Source: Lachnospiraceae bacterium
GTDB lineage: Bacteria > Bacillota > Clostridia > Lachnospirales > Lachnospiraceae
Direction: 5' to 3'
Assembly: GCA_022510525.1 (NCBI GenBank)
Contig: JAFLTH010000017.1
Span: 1 to 44,279 of the forward strand
Length of the DNA stretch: 44,279 nt
Shown here: positions 7,257-15,397 of the stretch, one piece after another
Numbering within the stretch: position 1 is the stretch's first letter
Layout of the letters: the number at the start of each line of letters is the position of its first letter
The notes under the pieces: generated by a model
Told to the model about the DNA's origin: nothing
The model's input: the letters and a program-made list of their open reading frames with translations, nothing else
Databases searched by the model: none
Position numbers and translations under genes: made by a program

Positions 7257-7284
7257 TTGACATTACAATGAGTTTCTTTACAAT
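7257..7284 (+). promoter_or_regulatory. Sigma-A-type promoter for the PTS-IIC-like gene
   Basis: TTGACA (7257-7262) and TACAAT (7279-7284) are spaced by 16 bp. The predicted transcript start near 7291 leaves a leader of about 85 nt before the ATG at 7377. No riboswitch-like structure was recognised in that leader. A second TTGACA at 7289-7294 lacks a well-spaced -10 box. Confidence 0.5.
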
Positions 7285-7376
7285 AGTCTTGACAGACAAT
7301 AAGATAGTTGTCCCGATTTAATACATAACAGTCGTTATTTAAAGAGAGCATTTTTTATGAAAGGGAAAATTTCTTT

Positions 7377-8426
7377 ATGAAAGAATTTTTAAAACGTAAA
7401 AATATTATTTTTTCTATGAAAAGATACGGTGTGGATTGCCTTGGTGCAATGGCCCAGGGTCTGTTTTGTTCGCTGCTTATAGGAACCATAATAAGGACAT
7501 TGGGACAGCAGACAGGTTTAGAATACCTCGTTACCATAGGAAACTACGCAACGGCGGTAGCCGGTCCCGCTATGGCTATTTCAATAGGCTTTTCACTGCA
7601 GGCACCTCCGCTGGTACTTTTCTCTTTGGTTGCCGTAGGCGGTGCTGCCAATGAACTGGGTGGGGCGGGCGGTCCGCTTGCCGTATTAATAATTGCCATT
7701 CTCGCTGCGGAATGCGGAAAGCTGGTTTCCAAGGAGACCAAAATCGATATTCTGGTAACTCCGTTTGTAACGATTTTTATCGGTGTTGCACTCTCGTCCC
7801 TGCTTGCACCCGCAATCGGTACTGCGGCAAGTTACGTTGGACAGGTTATTATGTGGGCGACGGATTTGCAGCCGTTTTTAATGGGTATCCTGGTCTCTGT
7901 GGTAGTAGGAATTGCGCTGACCCTGCCGATTTCATCCGCGGCAATCTGTGCCGCTCTCTCACTTACAGGTCTGGCGGGCGGAGCCGCAGTCGCAGGCTGC
8001 TGTGCAAACATGGTAGGCTTTGCGGTAATGAGTTTTAAGGAAAACAAATGGGGTGGTCTGATTTCGCAGGGCATAGGCACATCAATGCTTCAGATGGGGA
8101 ACATTATAAAAAATCCTAAGATATGGATTCCTCCGATTGCTGCTTCCGCCATCACCGGTCCGATTGCCACCTGTGTTTTTAAGATGCAGATGAATGGCAC
8201 TCCGGTATCCTCCGGTATGGGAACCTGCGGTCTGGTGGGTCAGATTGGTGTATACACAGGCTGGCTGAATGATATTTCCGCGGGAAGCAAGGCTGCAATT
8301 ACCGCATTTGACTGGCTTGGACTTATTATGATAAGTTTTATACTTCCTGCAGTTATCAGCCTTTTATTAGGAAATCTGCTTCGAAAAATCGGTTGGATTA
8401 AGGAAAATGATCTGAAACTTGATTAA
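7377..8426 (+). CDS. PTS_EIIC_2-like membrane transporter, orphan
   Basis: This 349-residue, very hydrophobic protein has about eight to ten membrane segments and many GG, GA and AxxxA packing motifs. The order of segments, the early YGVDCLGAMAQGLFCSLLIG motif and the GLVGQIGVYTGW motif near the C terminus fit the PTS_EIIC_2 family, a group of IIC-like permeases. No IIA or IIB partner lies nearby, so either it uses general PTS components or it is not a classical sugar PTS. Its substrate cannot be read from the sequence. The ATG follows AAAGGG at a slightly long spacing. A short leader frame at 7357 (ATG AAA GGG..., 7 codons) overlaps this ATG. The gene is monocistronic. Confidence 0.8.
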   Translation: MKEFLKRKNIIFSMKRYGVDCLGAMAQGLFCSLLIGTIIRTLGQQTGLEYLVTIGNYATAVAGPAMAISIGFSLQAPPLVLFSLVAVGGAANELGGAGGPLAVLIIAILAAECGKLVSKETKIDILVTPFVTIFIGVALSSLLAPAIGTAASYVGQVIMWATDLQPFLMGILVSVVVGIALTLPISSAAICAALSLTGLAGGAAVAGCCANMVGFAVMSFKENKWGGLISQGIGTSMLQMGNIIKNPKIWIPPIAASAITGPIATCVFKMQMNGTPVSSGMGTCGLVGQIGVYTGWLNDISAGSKAAITAFDWLGLIMISFILPAVISLLLGNLLRKIGWIKENDLKLD

Positions 8427-8483
8427 TCCGGTTTGCCATAATAAAAAATTATAAAAAAATTTGAAAAATTTTCAATTTACCTC

Positions 8484-8513
8484 TTTACAAATTAGGATAA
8501 ATGACGAGATAAT
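8484..8513 (+). promoter_or_regulatory. Candidate promoter for the FliD-like gene
   Basis: TTTACA (8484-8489) and GATAAT (8508-8513) are separated by 18 bp. The leader to the start at 8617 is about 95 nt and contains two small inverted repeats: AGCAC...GTGCT near 8543-8567, and GGAATT...AATTCC near 8571-8588. The sequence ACGAGATAA around the -10 loosely resembles a sigma-D -10 box, but no matching TAAA -35 box was found. Confidence 0.4.
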
Positions 8514-8616
8514 ATATATAAGAATGATTCTGTTAATTAACAAGCACGTACATGGATGTTTGTGCTGCGGGAATTTTTAAGTAATTCCTGTATATATAAT
8601 CAAAGGAGTGATAATT

Positions 8617-9321
8617 ATGGCAATTAGTCTTTCAGGTTTAACCGCTGGTATGGGTGATGTATATTCAGGCTTGCTTAGTGGTTCATCATCATTTTCAGCA
8701 AACTCACTTATGGGAACTTCTACACTGTTATCCGATTATGCTTCTATCAAAAACGGAAGCTATGGCAAAATGTTACAGTCATATTACTCTAAACTGTTGT
8801 CAGATGATTCGGATGATAAAACTACTTCTACAACCAAAGCAGGAAAAGATGCTATAACATCATCAGCTGCCAATACACTTTATAAGAGTGCATCCGCTTT
8901 GGAGAATGTGAATTACAGCGAAGATAATATTGATAAGATTTATGACAGTGTATCTGCGTTTGTAAAAGATTACAATTCTATGATCAAAAGTGCATCAAAC
9001 AGCAGCGTAGGTTCTGTAGCTTCACAGGCAAATATACTGAACGATACTACCTATTCAAATTATAAACTGCTTGTAAAAGCAGGAATTACCATGAATTCGG
9101 ATCGTACCTTATCAATCAATGAGGATACTTTTAAAAAGGCGAATATGTCAACTCTTAAAACACTGTTTAAGGGTAACAGTTCATATGCAAGCCGTGTAGC
9201 TTCCAAGGCAAGCCAGATTTACAGGTATGCAAACAGCGGTTCTTCAATGAATTACTCATATTCAAGCAACGGAACATATTCACCGCTTAATTCATCAACT
9301 TCTATTAACAGCTTACTTTAA
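8617..9321 (+). CDS. Orphan FliD-like (hook-associated protein 2-like) protein
   Basis: The frame is open from a GTG at 8608, but ATG 8617 has AAAGGAG eight bases upstream, giving 234 residues. It is Ser/Asn/Tyr-rich, acidic and free of Cys, without a classical signal peptide, which is usual for flagellar export substrates. Residues about 105-205 follow the C-terminal pattern of flagellar cap proteins: a helix like VSAFVKDYNSMIKSASNS, then LVKAGITMNSDRTLSINEDTF, corresponding to the LGIxxxxDGxLsiDexkF block of FliD, then the final coiled helix. A normal FliD is at least 400 residues and has hypervariable middle domains, which are absent here. It may be a small surface or flagellum-associated protein. 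No other flagellar gene is near. Confidence 0.55.
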   Translation: MAISLSGLTAGMGDVYSGLLSGSSSFSANSLMGTSTLLSDYASIKNGSYGKMLQSYYSKLLSDDSDDKTTSTTKAGKDAITSSAANTLYKSASALENVNYSEDNIDKIYDSVSAFVKDYNSMIKSASNSSVGSVASQANILNDTTYSNYKLLVKAGITMNSDRTLSINEDTFKKANMSTLKTLFKGNSSYASRVASKASQIYRYANSGSSMNYSYSSNGTYSPLNSSTSINSLL

Positions 9322-9354
9322 TTAAGGATGATTAATTGCACAAAATCATACAAA

Positions 9355-9388
9355 AAAAGCACCGGATATTAAATAATCCGGTGCTTTT
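9355..9388. terminator. Bidirectional terminator between convergent genes
   Basis: A 13-bp stem (AGCACCGGAT core at 9358-9367 with 9376-9385, extended by A/T pairs) has an 8-nt loop. T runs are present after the stem on both strands: TTTT on plus and seven T on minus. It can end both the FliD-like transcript and the minus-strand isomerase operon. Confidence 0.88.
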
Positions 9389-9444
9389 CATATTAATTAA
9401 GCTTGCCTATTAATAATGTTATTCATAAAATTACTCTATCATAA

Positions 9445-10932
9445 CTACCTTACAAACGGATTCTCCGTAGGATAAGGAATGTTCTTTGGTTGATTATATC
9501 CAATCTCGCTCACATCCACACCTATGTATTTGAATACCTCAAACAGCTCTTTACCATAGTGACCGAATGCAACCGCACCGTGGTGAGGGTAGTTTTTCTC
9601 TATAAGAACATGGCGATAGAATCTGCCCATTTCAGGAATGGCAAATACACCTATTCCTCCAAAAGATCTGGTTGCTACCGGAAGTACCTCTCCTTCTGCC
9701 ACATATGCACGAAGAATATTATCTGCTGTACTCTGAATACGGTAGAATGTAATGTTTCCGGGAATAATATCGCCTTCCAGGGTACCCTGTGTTACCTCTT
9801 CCGGCAGGTTTCTTGCCATAATCATCTGATATTCCATACTGTGTTTGGAAAGCTTCCTGGAACACGTATTACCGCAATGGAAGCCCATAAACGTATCGGA
9901 ATGTTTGTAATTGAATTTATTTTCTATCGATTCTTTGTACATATCCTTTGGCACGGAATTATTAATATCAAGCAGGGTAACAACATCATCACTGACTGCT
10001 TCACCGATAAATTCGCTCAGACAGCCGTAAATATCAACCTCACATGATACCGGTATTCCTCTTCCTGCCAATCTACTGTTTACATAACATGGTACAAATC
10101 CAAACTGTGTCTGGAAGGCAGGCCAGCATTTTCCGGCAATTGCCACATACTCCCTATAACCTTTATGTTCCTCAATCCAGTCAAGCAGAGTAATCTCGTA
10201 CTGCGCCAGCTTAGGAAGAATCTCAGGCTTGTTATTTCCATCCCCCAGCTCTTCTTCCATATCTTTTACAACTCCGGGGATCCTGGAGTCGCCTTCATGC
10301 TTATTGAAAGCCTCAAATAAATCCAGCTCCGAGTTTTCTTCAATCTCTATTCCCAGATTGTAAAGCTGCTTGATTGGTGCATTACAAGCTAGGAAATTAA
10401 GAGGACGGGGACCGAAAGATATAATCTTAAGTGAGGAAATTGCTATAATTGCACGTGCAATTGGAACAAATTCATTAATCATCTTCGCACAATCATCCGC
10501 ATCACCTACAGGATATTCCGGAATATATGCTTTTACATTACGGAGTTTCAAGTTATAGCTTGCATTGAGCATACCACAGTAAGCATCTCCGCGCCCCTGA
10601 ATAAGATCATTCTGTGACTCTTCTGCCGCCGCTATAAACATCTTAGGTCCTTCAAAATGTTTTGCCAGAAGTGTCTCGGAAATCTCAGGTCCAAAGTTTC
10701 CAAGATATACACAGAGTGCGTTACAACCGTTATCCTTGATGTCCTTTAAGGCATTGACCATATCGATTTCACTTTCAATAATACAAATCGGACATTCATA
10801 GATATCTGCGGCATCATATGCCTTACCATATGCTTCCACCAAGGCCTTTCTCCTGTTCACCGCCAACGATGCAGGGAAACAGTCGCGGCTTACCGCTACA
10901 ATACCAATTTTAACTTTGGGCAAATTGTTCAT
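9445..10932 (-). CDS. L-fucose/L-arabinose isomerase-family protein
   Basis: This 495-residue cytoplasmic enzyme resembles the fucose/arabinose isomerase superfamily. It opens with KVKIGIVAVSRDCFP, followed by an N-terminal Rossmann-like part (VYLGNFGPE, MFIAAAEES), a middle part with FGPRPLNFLACNAPIKQLY, and a C-terminal barrel with MGFHCGN, ITFYRIQSTADNILRAYV and NYPHHGAVAFGHYGKEL. Family members interconvert aldoses and ketoses with a metal bound by acidic residues and a histidine. It is neither a canonical XylA nor AraA, and the exact sugar is not clear. It follows xylulokinase in the same operon, which suggests an isomerase whose product the kinase phosphorylates. AAAGGAGG lies ahead of the ATG. 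Confidence 0.8.
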   Translation of the reverse strand: MNNLPKVKIGIVAVSRDCFPASLAVNRRKALVEAYGKAYDAADIYECPICIIESEIDMVNALKDIKDNGCNALCVYLGNFGPEISETLLAKHFEGPKMFIAAAEESQNDLIQGRGDAYCGMLNASYNLKLRNVKAYIPEYPVGDADDCAKMINEFVPIARAIIAISSLKIISFGPRPLNFLACNAPIKQLYNLGIEIEENSELDLFEAFNKHEGDSRIPGVVKDMEEELGDGNNKPEILPKLAQYEITLLDWIEEHKGYREYVAIAGKCWPAFQTQFGFVPCYVNSRLAGRGIPVSCEVDIYGCLSEFIGEAVSDDVVTLLDINNSVPKDMYKESIENKFNYKHSDTFMGFHCGNTCSRKLSKHSMEYQMIMARNLPEEVTQGTLEGDIIPGNITFYRIQSTADNILRAYVAEGEVLPVATRSFGGIGVFAIPEMGRFYRHVLIEKNYPHHGAVAFGHYGKELFEVFKYIGVDVSEIGYNQPKNIPYPTENPFVR

Positions 10933-10996
10933 GTTGTTGTATCCTCCTTTTGTCCGGATATACCGGCAATATTATTTAATTTATGGTATTTAACCC

Positions 10997-12466
10997 TTAT
11001 AAAATCTTATCAAAAAGCTCTTTGCACGCAGGATAAATCTCCTTAAACTGCTGATAACGCTCCTCATATTTTGAAACCAGAGCAGGATCAGGTTCTACTG
11101 TATCAATTACTTTTACCACCTTATCCGCAGCAGCTTTAACATCCGCAAATTCACCACAGGCAACCGCCGCCAGTAAAGCGGCTCCCATTGCCGGACCTTC
11201 TTCGCTTTCAATCACATCAACTTTCACATTAAGTACATTGGCAATTATCTTTTTCCAAAGCGGGCTCTTAGCGCCGCCGCCGCAGATTTTAGTCCTTTCG
11301 ATGCTTATTCCAAGCGATTTGGCAACTTCAAACGAATCCCGCAGTGCAAAAGCCACACCCTCCAAAACCGCCTGTGTCATATCGGCTCTTGTGGTATCCA
11401 TCGTCATTCCGATAAAAGTTCCTCGGGCATTGGGATTATTGTGCGGAGAACGCTCACCCATAAGGTATGGTAGAAAATATACGTGATTCTCTCCCAGACA
11501 ATCAATTTTCTGCTGTTGACCAATATAGTCAACATTTCCGATTATATCATCCATCCACCACTTATTACAAGATGCCGCACTTAACATACAACCCATCAGA
11601 TGATAGTGTCCGTCCGCATGCGCAAAGGAGTGCAGCGCATTATATCTATCCACGCCGAATTTATCGGAAGATATAAAAATAGTTCCGCTTGTTCCAAGGG
11701 ATATATTACATCTGCCGTCTCCGACGGTTCCGGTTCCCACAGCTGCTGCCGCATTGTCGCCTGCACCTGCCGCCACTTTAACAGTTTCCGGTATATCCAG
11801 CTCTTTTGCCACTTCAGGCAGCACACAGCCAACCGTTTCATAGCTTTCATACACTTTGGCCAGCTGACCCTCGTTAATACCGCATATTTCACACATCTCT
11901 TTAGACCAGCAGCGGTTTTTCACATCAAAAATAAGCATTCCGGAAGCATCCGACACATCAGTGCTATGGACTCCTGTCAGCTTATAAGCAATATAATCCT
12001 TGGGAAGCATAATCTTACTGATTCTTGCAAAATTCTCCGGTTCTTTATTTTTTACCCAGAGAATCTTAGGCGCAGTAAAGCCGGTAAACGCAATATTCGC
12101 AGTATATTCGGAAAGCTTTTCTTTACCTATTACATTATTAAGAAACTCACATTCTTCATAAGTTCTTCCATCATTCCATAATATGGCCGGTCTGATAACC
12201 TCATCCCTATCATCCAGGATAACAAGCCCATGCATCTGCCCGCCAAAACTGATTCCGGCCACACTGCTTTTATCAAACCCCTCCAGTAATTCCTTAATTC
12301 CCGCTATGGTCTGCTCATACCAGTCCGCAGGCTCCTGCTGCGACCAGCCGGGTTGCGGAAAATATAACGGATATTCTTTAGAAACAATATTCAGTATCTT
12401 TCCGTCACTGTCCATCAAAAGCAGTTTAACAGCCGATGTGCCTAAATCTATACCTATATATAGCAT
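10997..12466 (-). CDS. xylB: Xylulokinase (FGGY family)
   Basis: This cytoplasmic kinase phosphorylates D-xylulose to xylulose-5-phosphate for the pentose phosphate pathway. The FGGY fold is clear: the N-terminal phosphate loop YIGIDLGTSAVKLLLMD, then SFGGQMHGLV, LWNDGR, AAGAGDNAAAAVGTG (adenosine and sugar contacts), ICGGGAKSPLWKKI and EGPAMGAALLAAV. Its length of 489 residues is normal for XylB. The frame opens four codons earlier at a GTG (12478), but the ATG at 12466 has GGTGGAG six bases upstream and is preferred. It starts 13 bases after the stop of the EAL-domain gene and precedes the isomerase-like gene by 64 bases, so all three genes probably share the promoter at 14,222-14,250. Related FGGY kinases for other ketoses cannot be excluded fully. 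Confidence 0.92.
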   Translation of the reverse strand: MLYIGIDLGTSAVKLLLMDSDGKILNIVSKEYPLYFPQPGWSQQEPADWYEQTIAGIKELLEGFDKSSVAGISFGGQMHGLVILDDRDEVIRPAILWNDGRTYEECEFLNNVIGKEKLSEYTANIAFTGFTAPKILWVKNKEPENFARISKIMLPKDYIAYKLTGVHSTDVSDASGMLIFDVKNRCWSKEMCEICGINEGQLAKVYESYETVGCVLPEVAKELDIPETVKVAAGAGDNAAAAVGTGTVGDGRCNISLGTSGTIFISSDKFGVDRYNALHSFAHADGHYHLMGCMLSAASCNKWWMDDIIGNVDYIGQQQKIDCLGENHVYFLPYLMGERSPHNNPNARGTFIGMTMDTTRADMTQAVLEGVAFALRDSFEVAKSLGISIERTKICGGGAKSPLWKKIIANVLNVKVDVIESEEGPAMGAALLAAVACGEFADVKAAADKVVKVIDTVEPDPALVSKYEERYQQFKEIYPACKELFDKIL

Positions 12467-12479
12467 TACAATCTCCACC

Positions 12480-14150
12480 TTATAAGAATTTCTCTTTAAA
12501 CTCCTGTGCGGTAGCCGGTCTTCCGAATAAATACCCCTGTATCATATCCGGCTTGGCTTTTTTCATCTTCTCAAGCTCATTCTCGTACTCAATTCCTTCC
12601 AAAACTACGGTTGAGCCCACACTATGTATCATATCAATGATATGGCAGATAATAGTATAATCATAATCATTATTCATAGCCTGAAGTACGAAACTTCTAT
12701 CCAGCTTGATCGTCTTTGCCTCAATCTCCTTCAAATAACGCATATTGGAATAGCCTGTTCCGAAGTCATCAATAGCAAGGCTGATATCGCTGTCTTTTAA
12801 GTCTTTGAACAACTCCCTTATTCTGTTGTCGGTTTCAATATATCCGCTCTCAGTCAGCTCTAAAACAAGGCTGTCAGGAGAAATTCCCACCGTTTTGATA
12901 CATTCATTCACATCACTCATCAAATCGCTCTTATATACCTGTACATAAGAGAGATTCACATGTACATGAAAATTCGGCATTATCTTCTGCCATTCTTTAC
13001 ACGTCCTGGCAGCCTCCCACAATACAAAGCTTCCTATAGGAATAATCAGTCCGCTTTCTTCCATTATCGGAATCATAACAGCCGGTGAAACATTTCCGTA
13101 TTTGTCAGAATTCCACCTAAGCAGAGCCTCGGCACCAATCAGTTCATGAGTATTGGCATCCACAATAGGCTGGTAATATACCTCAAATCCTTTAAACTTA
13201 TTGGATATATCTCTTCTTATACGCTTACGGATATCCAGCTGTTTAAGATAGCCATCATAGTCATTCTGATTAAAAATCACCATCTGGTTCTTGCCGTTTC
13301 GCTTGGCTTCATTAAGCGCAAACTCCGAAAGCATCATGATATCGTTGCTGCTCTTTCCGGCAAAATCCTTATCTATAATACCTGCTGAAATTGTAAAGAA
13401 GCGGTTATAGTCCTTTTCTTTTACCAACTTGGCAATTTTAACCTTAATCTTATTATAAATTTCATTGGGATTGACATCACTGTCAGAAACCGTATCCATT
13501 ATCATAAATTCGTCGGCAACCAGACGGTAAACCGCAACATCCTCCGTCACAATTCCCGTAATACACTTAGCCAACTCCCATAATACCTCATCTCCGGCCT
13601 CTGTTCCCTCTTTTTCATTAATCTCCTTAAAATTGTCAATTCCTACACGCATACAATAACGTATTGACTCCGGTTCCTCCCTGAGAATCGTTTCCAAATC
13701 CAGTCTGAAACGGGGTTCCTTACGCAGTCCGGTCACATTGTCTGCCTTTTCCTGCTTACCGATTTCATTAACCTTGCCGACTAACAGCTTATGCCCTTCA
13801 GCATCAACTATTACAGTTCCTTTGCAGTTTATCCAGAACGGACGACCGCTCCTGTCCAACCAGCGGTATTCCAGGTCATGTATCTCCTGTTCTCCCGACA
13901 CACATTTCCTGATATCCTCATCCAGCATATCCCGATCCGAAGGATGCACGATTTTTTTAATTTTTTCCATACAATTCTCAATTCTTGTTGAATCAAGAGC
14001 CACTCTTTTTGTAAGACTCTCCGGAATTATATATACTTCAGATGTCAAATCAAGAATGAACAGATAAGCATCTGATGCTTTCTGTAACACACTCATAATC
14101 ATCTTTATCTGCTCAATCGACATATTATCCAAATTACTTCCGTTTCCCAT
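12480..14150 (-). CDS. PAS-GGDEF(degenerate)-EAL cyclic-di-GMP phosphodiesterase
   Basis: This 556-residue protein has a PAS-type sensor (about 20-125, including HDLEYRWLDRSGRPFWINCKG), a GGDEF domain (about 145-290) and an EAL domain (about 305-555). The GGDEF signature is replaced by VADEF, so cyclase activity is probably lost. The EAL domain is intact: EALLRW, LELTESG, AIDDFGTGYSN, KLDRSF and a closing E-x-I-E plus QGYLFGRP. It should hydrolyse c-di-GMP in the cytosol, with the dead GGDEF possibly sensing GTP. The ATG at 14150, with GGGGTGA upstream, is preferred over the GTG at 14168. It is the first gene of an operon with xylB and the isomerase-like gene, an uncommon pairing of sugar use with c-di-GMP signalling. 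Confidence 0.93.
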   Translation of the reverse strand: MGNGSNLDNMSIEQIKMIMSVLQKASDAYLFILDLTSEVYIIPESLTKRVALDSTRIENCMEKIKKIVHPSDRDMLDEDIRKCVSGEQEIHDLEYRWLDRSGRPFWINCKGTVIVDAEGHKLLVGKVNEIGKQEKADNVTGLRKEPRFRLDLETILREEPESIRYCMRVGIDNFKEINEKEGTEAGDEVLWELAKCITGIVTEDVAVYRLVADEFMIMDTVSDSDVNPNEIYNKIKVKIAKLVKEKDYNRFFTISAGIIDKDFAGKSSNDIMMLSEFALNEAKRNGKNQMVIFNQNDYDGYLKQLDIRKRIRRDISNKFKGFEVYYQPIVDANTHELIGAEALLRWNSDKYGNVSPAVMIPIMEESGLIIPIGSFVLWEAARTCKEWQKIMPNFHVHVNLSYVQVYKSDLMSDVNECIKTVGISPDSLVLELTESGYIETDNRIRELFKDLKDSDISLAIDDFGTGYSNMRYLKEIEAKTIKLDRSFVLQAMNNDYDYTIICHIIDMIHSVGSTVVLEGIEYENELEKMKKAKPDMIQGYLFGRPATAQEFKEKFL

Positions 14151-14221
14151 ACATTCACCCCAAATCACATTCCGTCAATTTGTATATGAAATTATAATTT
14201 ACATAATGTCCCCATATAATA

Positions 14222-14250
14222 ATATTACTAACAAATGCCAAAATTGTCAA
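14222..14250 (-). promoter_or_regulatory. Promoter for the EAL-xylB-isomerase operon
   Basis: On the minus strand TTGACA (14245-14250) and TAATAT (14222-14227) are separated by 17 bp. The predicted start, near 14,215, gives a leader of about 65 nt before the ATG at 14150. Confidence 0.6.
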
Positions 14251-14279
14251 TCATTCTTTGGTTATATTTAACAAAATAA

Positions 14280-14311
14280 TTGACCATATTTTTTACTTGG
14301 AATATGGTCAA
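14280..14311. promoter_or_regulatory. Palindromic operator candidate between divergent genes
   Basis: A perfect 11-bp inverted repeat, TTGACCATATT and AATATGGTCAA, with a 10-bp spacer lies in the shared intergenic region between the EAL-xylB operon (minus) and carbamate kinase (plus). It lies 30 bases behind the minus promoter and about 30 bases before the plus extended -10 box. Its spacing suits a dimeric regulator binding one DNA face. On the plus strand it also holds TTGACC and TATGGT at 17-bp spacing, so it could itself be a promoter. No regulator gene is adjacent. Confidence 0.5.
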
Positions 14312-14339
14312 CTTTATTATATACAAAATATTGTAATTT

Positions 14340-14348
14340 TGATATAAT
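14340..14348 (+). promoter_or_regulatory. Extended -10 promoter for carbamate kinase
   Basis: The sequence TGATATAAT is a perfect extended -10 box. It lacks a good -35 box, which is acceptable for extended -10 promoters. The leader to the ATG at 14398 is about 40 nt and includes AAGAAGG at proper spacing. Confidence 0.6.
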
Positions 14349-14397
14349 TGCATCAATAGTATGTATTTCATGATTATTTTAACAAAGAAGGTACATT

Positions 14398-15336
14398 ATG
14401 AGTAAAAAAAAGGTCGTCGTATCCCTTGGCCATGAGGCATTGGGATATACCATTCTGGAGCAATGGGATGCGGTAAAAAGGACTGCCAAGGCTCTTGCAG
14501 ATCTGGTAGAGGCCGATTACCAGCTGACAATTACACACAGTAACGGTCCTCAGGTCAGTATGATCCACAAAGCTATGACAGAGCTGCGCCGCATATATAT
14601 CGATTATACCCCTGCTCCGATGTGCGTTTGTTCCGCCATGAGTCAGGGCTATGTAGGTTATGATATACAGAACGCACTGCGTACCGAGCTGCTTGTCCGC
14701 GGTATTTCCAAGACCGTATCTACAATACTTACACAGGTTACAGTAGATCCTTATGATGAGGCATTCTATGAGCCTACCAAGGTCATTGGCAGATATATGT
14801 CAAGTGAAGACGCAGAAACGGAAATAAAAAAGGGAAATTACGTTAAGGAAGAGCCCGGCAAAGGCTTTCGCCGCGTGGTGGCTGCACCCAAGCCCATTGA
14901 TATAGTTGAAATAGACTCCATCCGCCTTCTTGCGGATGCCGGTCAGGTGGTCATTGCCTGCGGCGGCGGCGGTATTCCGGTTATTGAGCAGAATCATGTG
15001 TTAAAAGGGGCCTCCGCTGTCATTGAAAAAGACTCTATTGCGGGTAAACTGGCAAGCGACTTAAAGGTGGATGAATTGATCATTTTTACCGGTGTTCCTT
15101 TTGTTTATCGTAATTTTGGCAAGGAGAATCAAACTCCTATCGAGCATATGAGCGTATCGGAAGCTAAAGAGTTTATTGCAAAAGGGGAATTTGAAGAAGG
15201 CACTATGCTTCCCAAGATTGAAGCTGCTATTTCCTATCTGGAAACCAATCCGTCAGGAAGCGTGCTTATTACATCGCTGGATATGGCTGCCGATGCAGTT
15301 AAAGGAAAAAGCGGAACGGTTATAACCGCTTCATAG
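14398..15336 (+). CDS. arcC: Carbamate kinase
   Basis: This 312-residue amino-acid-kinase fold enzyme interconverts carbamoyl phosphate plus ADP with carbamate plus ATP, usually the energy-yielding last step of arginine or ureide breakdown. Family landmarks are GISKTVSTILTQVTVDPYDEAF, the KPIGRYMS-like VIGRYMS block, FRRVVAAPKP, CGGGGIPV, VIEKDSIAGKLA and the C-terminal GSVLITSLDMAADAVKGKSGTVI. The ATP/carbamate loops deviate from the usual form: SLGHEALG replaces ALGGNALG and HSNGPQVS replaces HGNGPQVG. The length is normal. No arginine deiminase or ornithine carbamoyltransferase gene is adjacent. It stands alone, with its own promoter and a strong terminator. Confidence 0.9.
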   Translation: MSKKKVVVSLGHEALGYTILEQWDAVKRTAKALADLVEADYQLTITHSNGPQVSMIHKAMTELRRIYIDYTPAPMCVCSAMSQGYVGYDIQNALRTELLVRGISKTVSTILTQVTVDPYDEAFYEPTKVIGRYMSSEDAETEIKKGNYVKEEPGKGFRRVVAAPKPIDIVEIDSIRLLADAGQVVIACGGGGIPVIEQNHVLKGASAVIEKDSIAGKLASDLKVDELIIFTGVPFVYRNFGKENQTPIEHMSVSEAKEFIAKGEFEEGTMLPKIEAAISYLETNPSGSVLITSLDMAADAVKGKSGTVITAS

Positions 15337-15370
15337 ATACTGCATAAGAACATCAATAAACCTCACAAAG

Positions 15371-15397
15371 AAAAGCCGGACAATGTTCCGGCTTTTT
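15371..15397. terminator. Bidirectional terminator after carbamate kinase and lspA-like gene
   Basis: A 10-bp stem, AAAAGCCGGA with TCCGGCTTTT (15371-15380 and 15387-15396), encloses a 6-nt loop and is followed by T on the plus strand. On the minus strand it falls right at the lspA-like stop codon and ends in TTTTC. Confidence 0.85.

Noticed and set aside
7289-7322. Second promoter TTGACA with TTTAAT before the PTS-IIC-like gene
   Set aside because: The spacing is 22 bp, too long; the pair at 7257-7284 is better.
7285-7376. Riboswitch in the leader of the PTS-IIC-like gene
   Set aside because: The leader is AT-rich with no recognisable conserved core or strong stems.
11600-12181. 193-residue plus-strand ORF opposite xylulokinase
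   Set aside because: It is antisense to conserved FGGY motifs and has no start signals.
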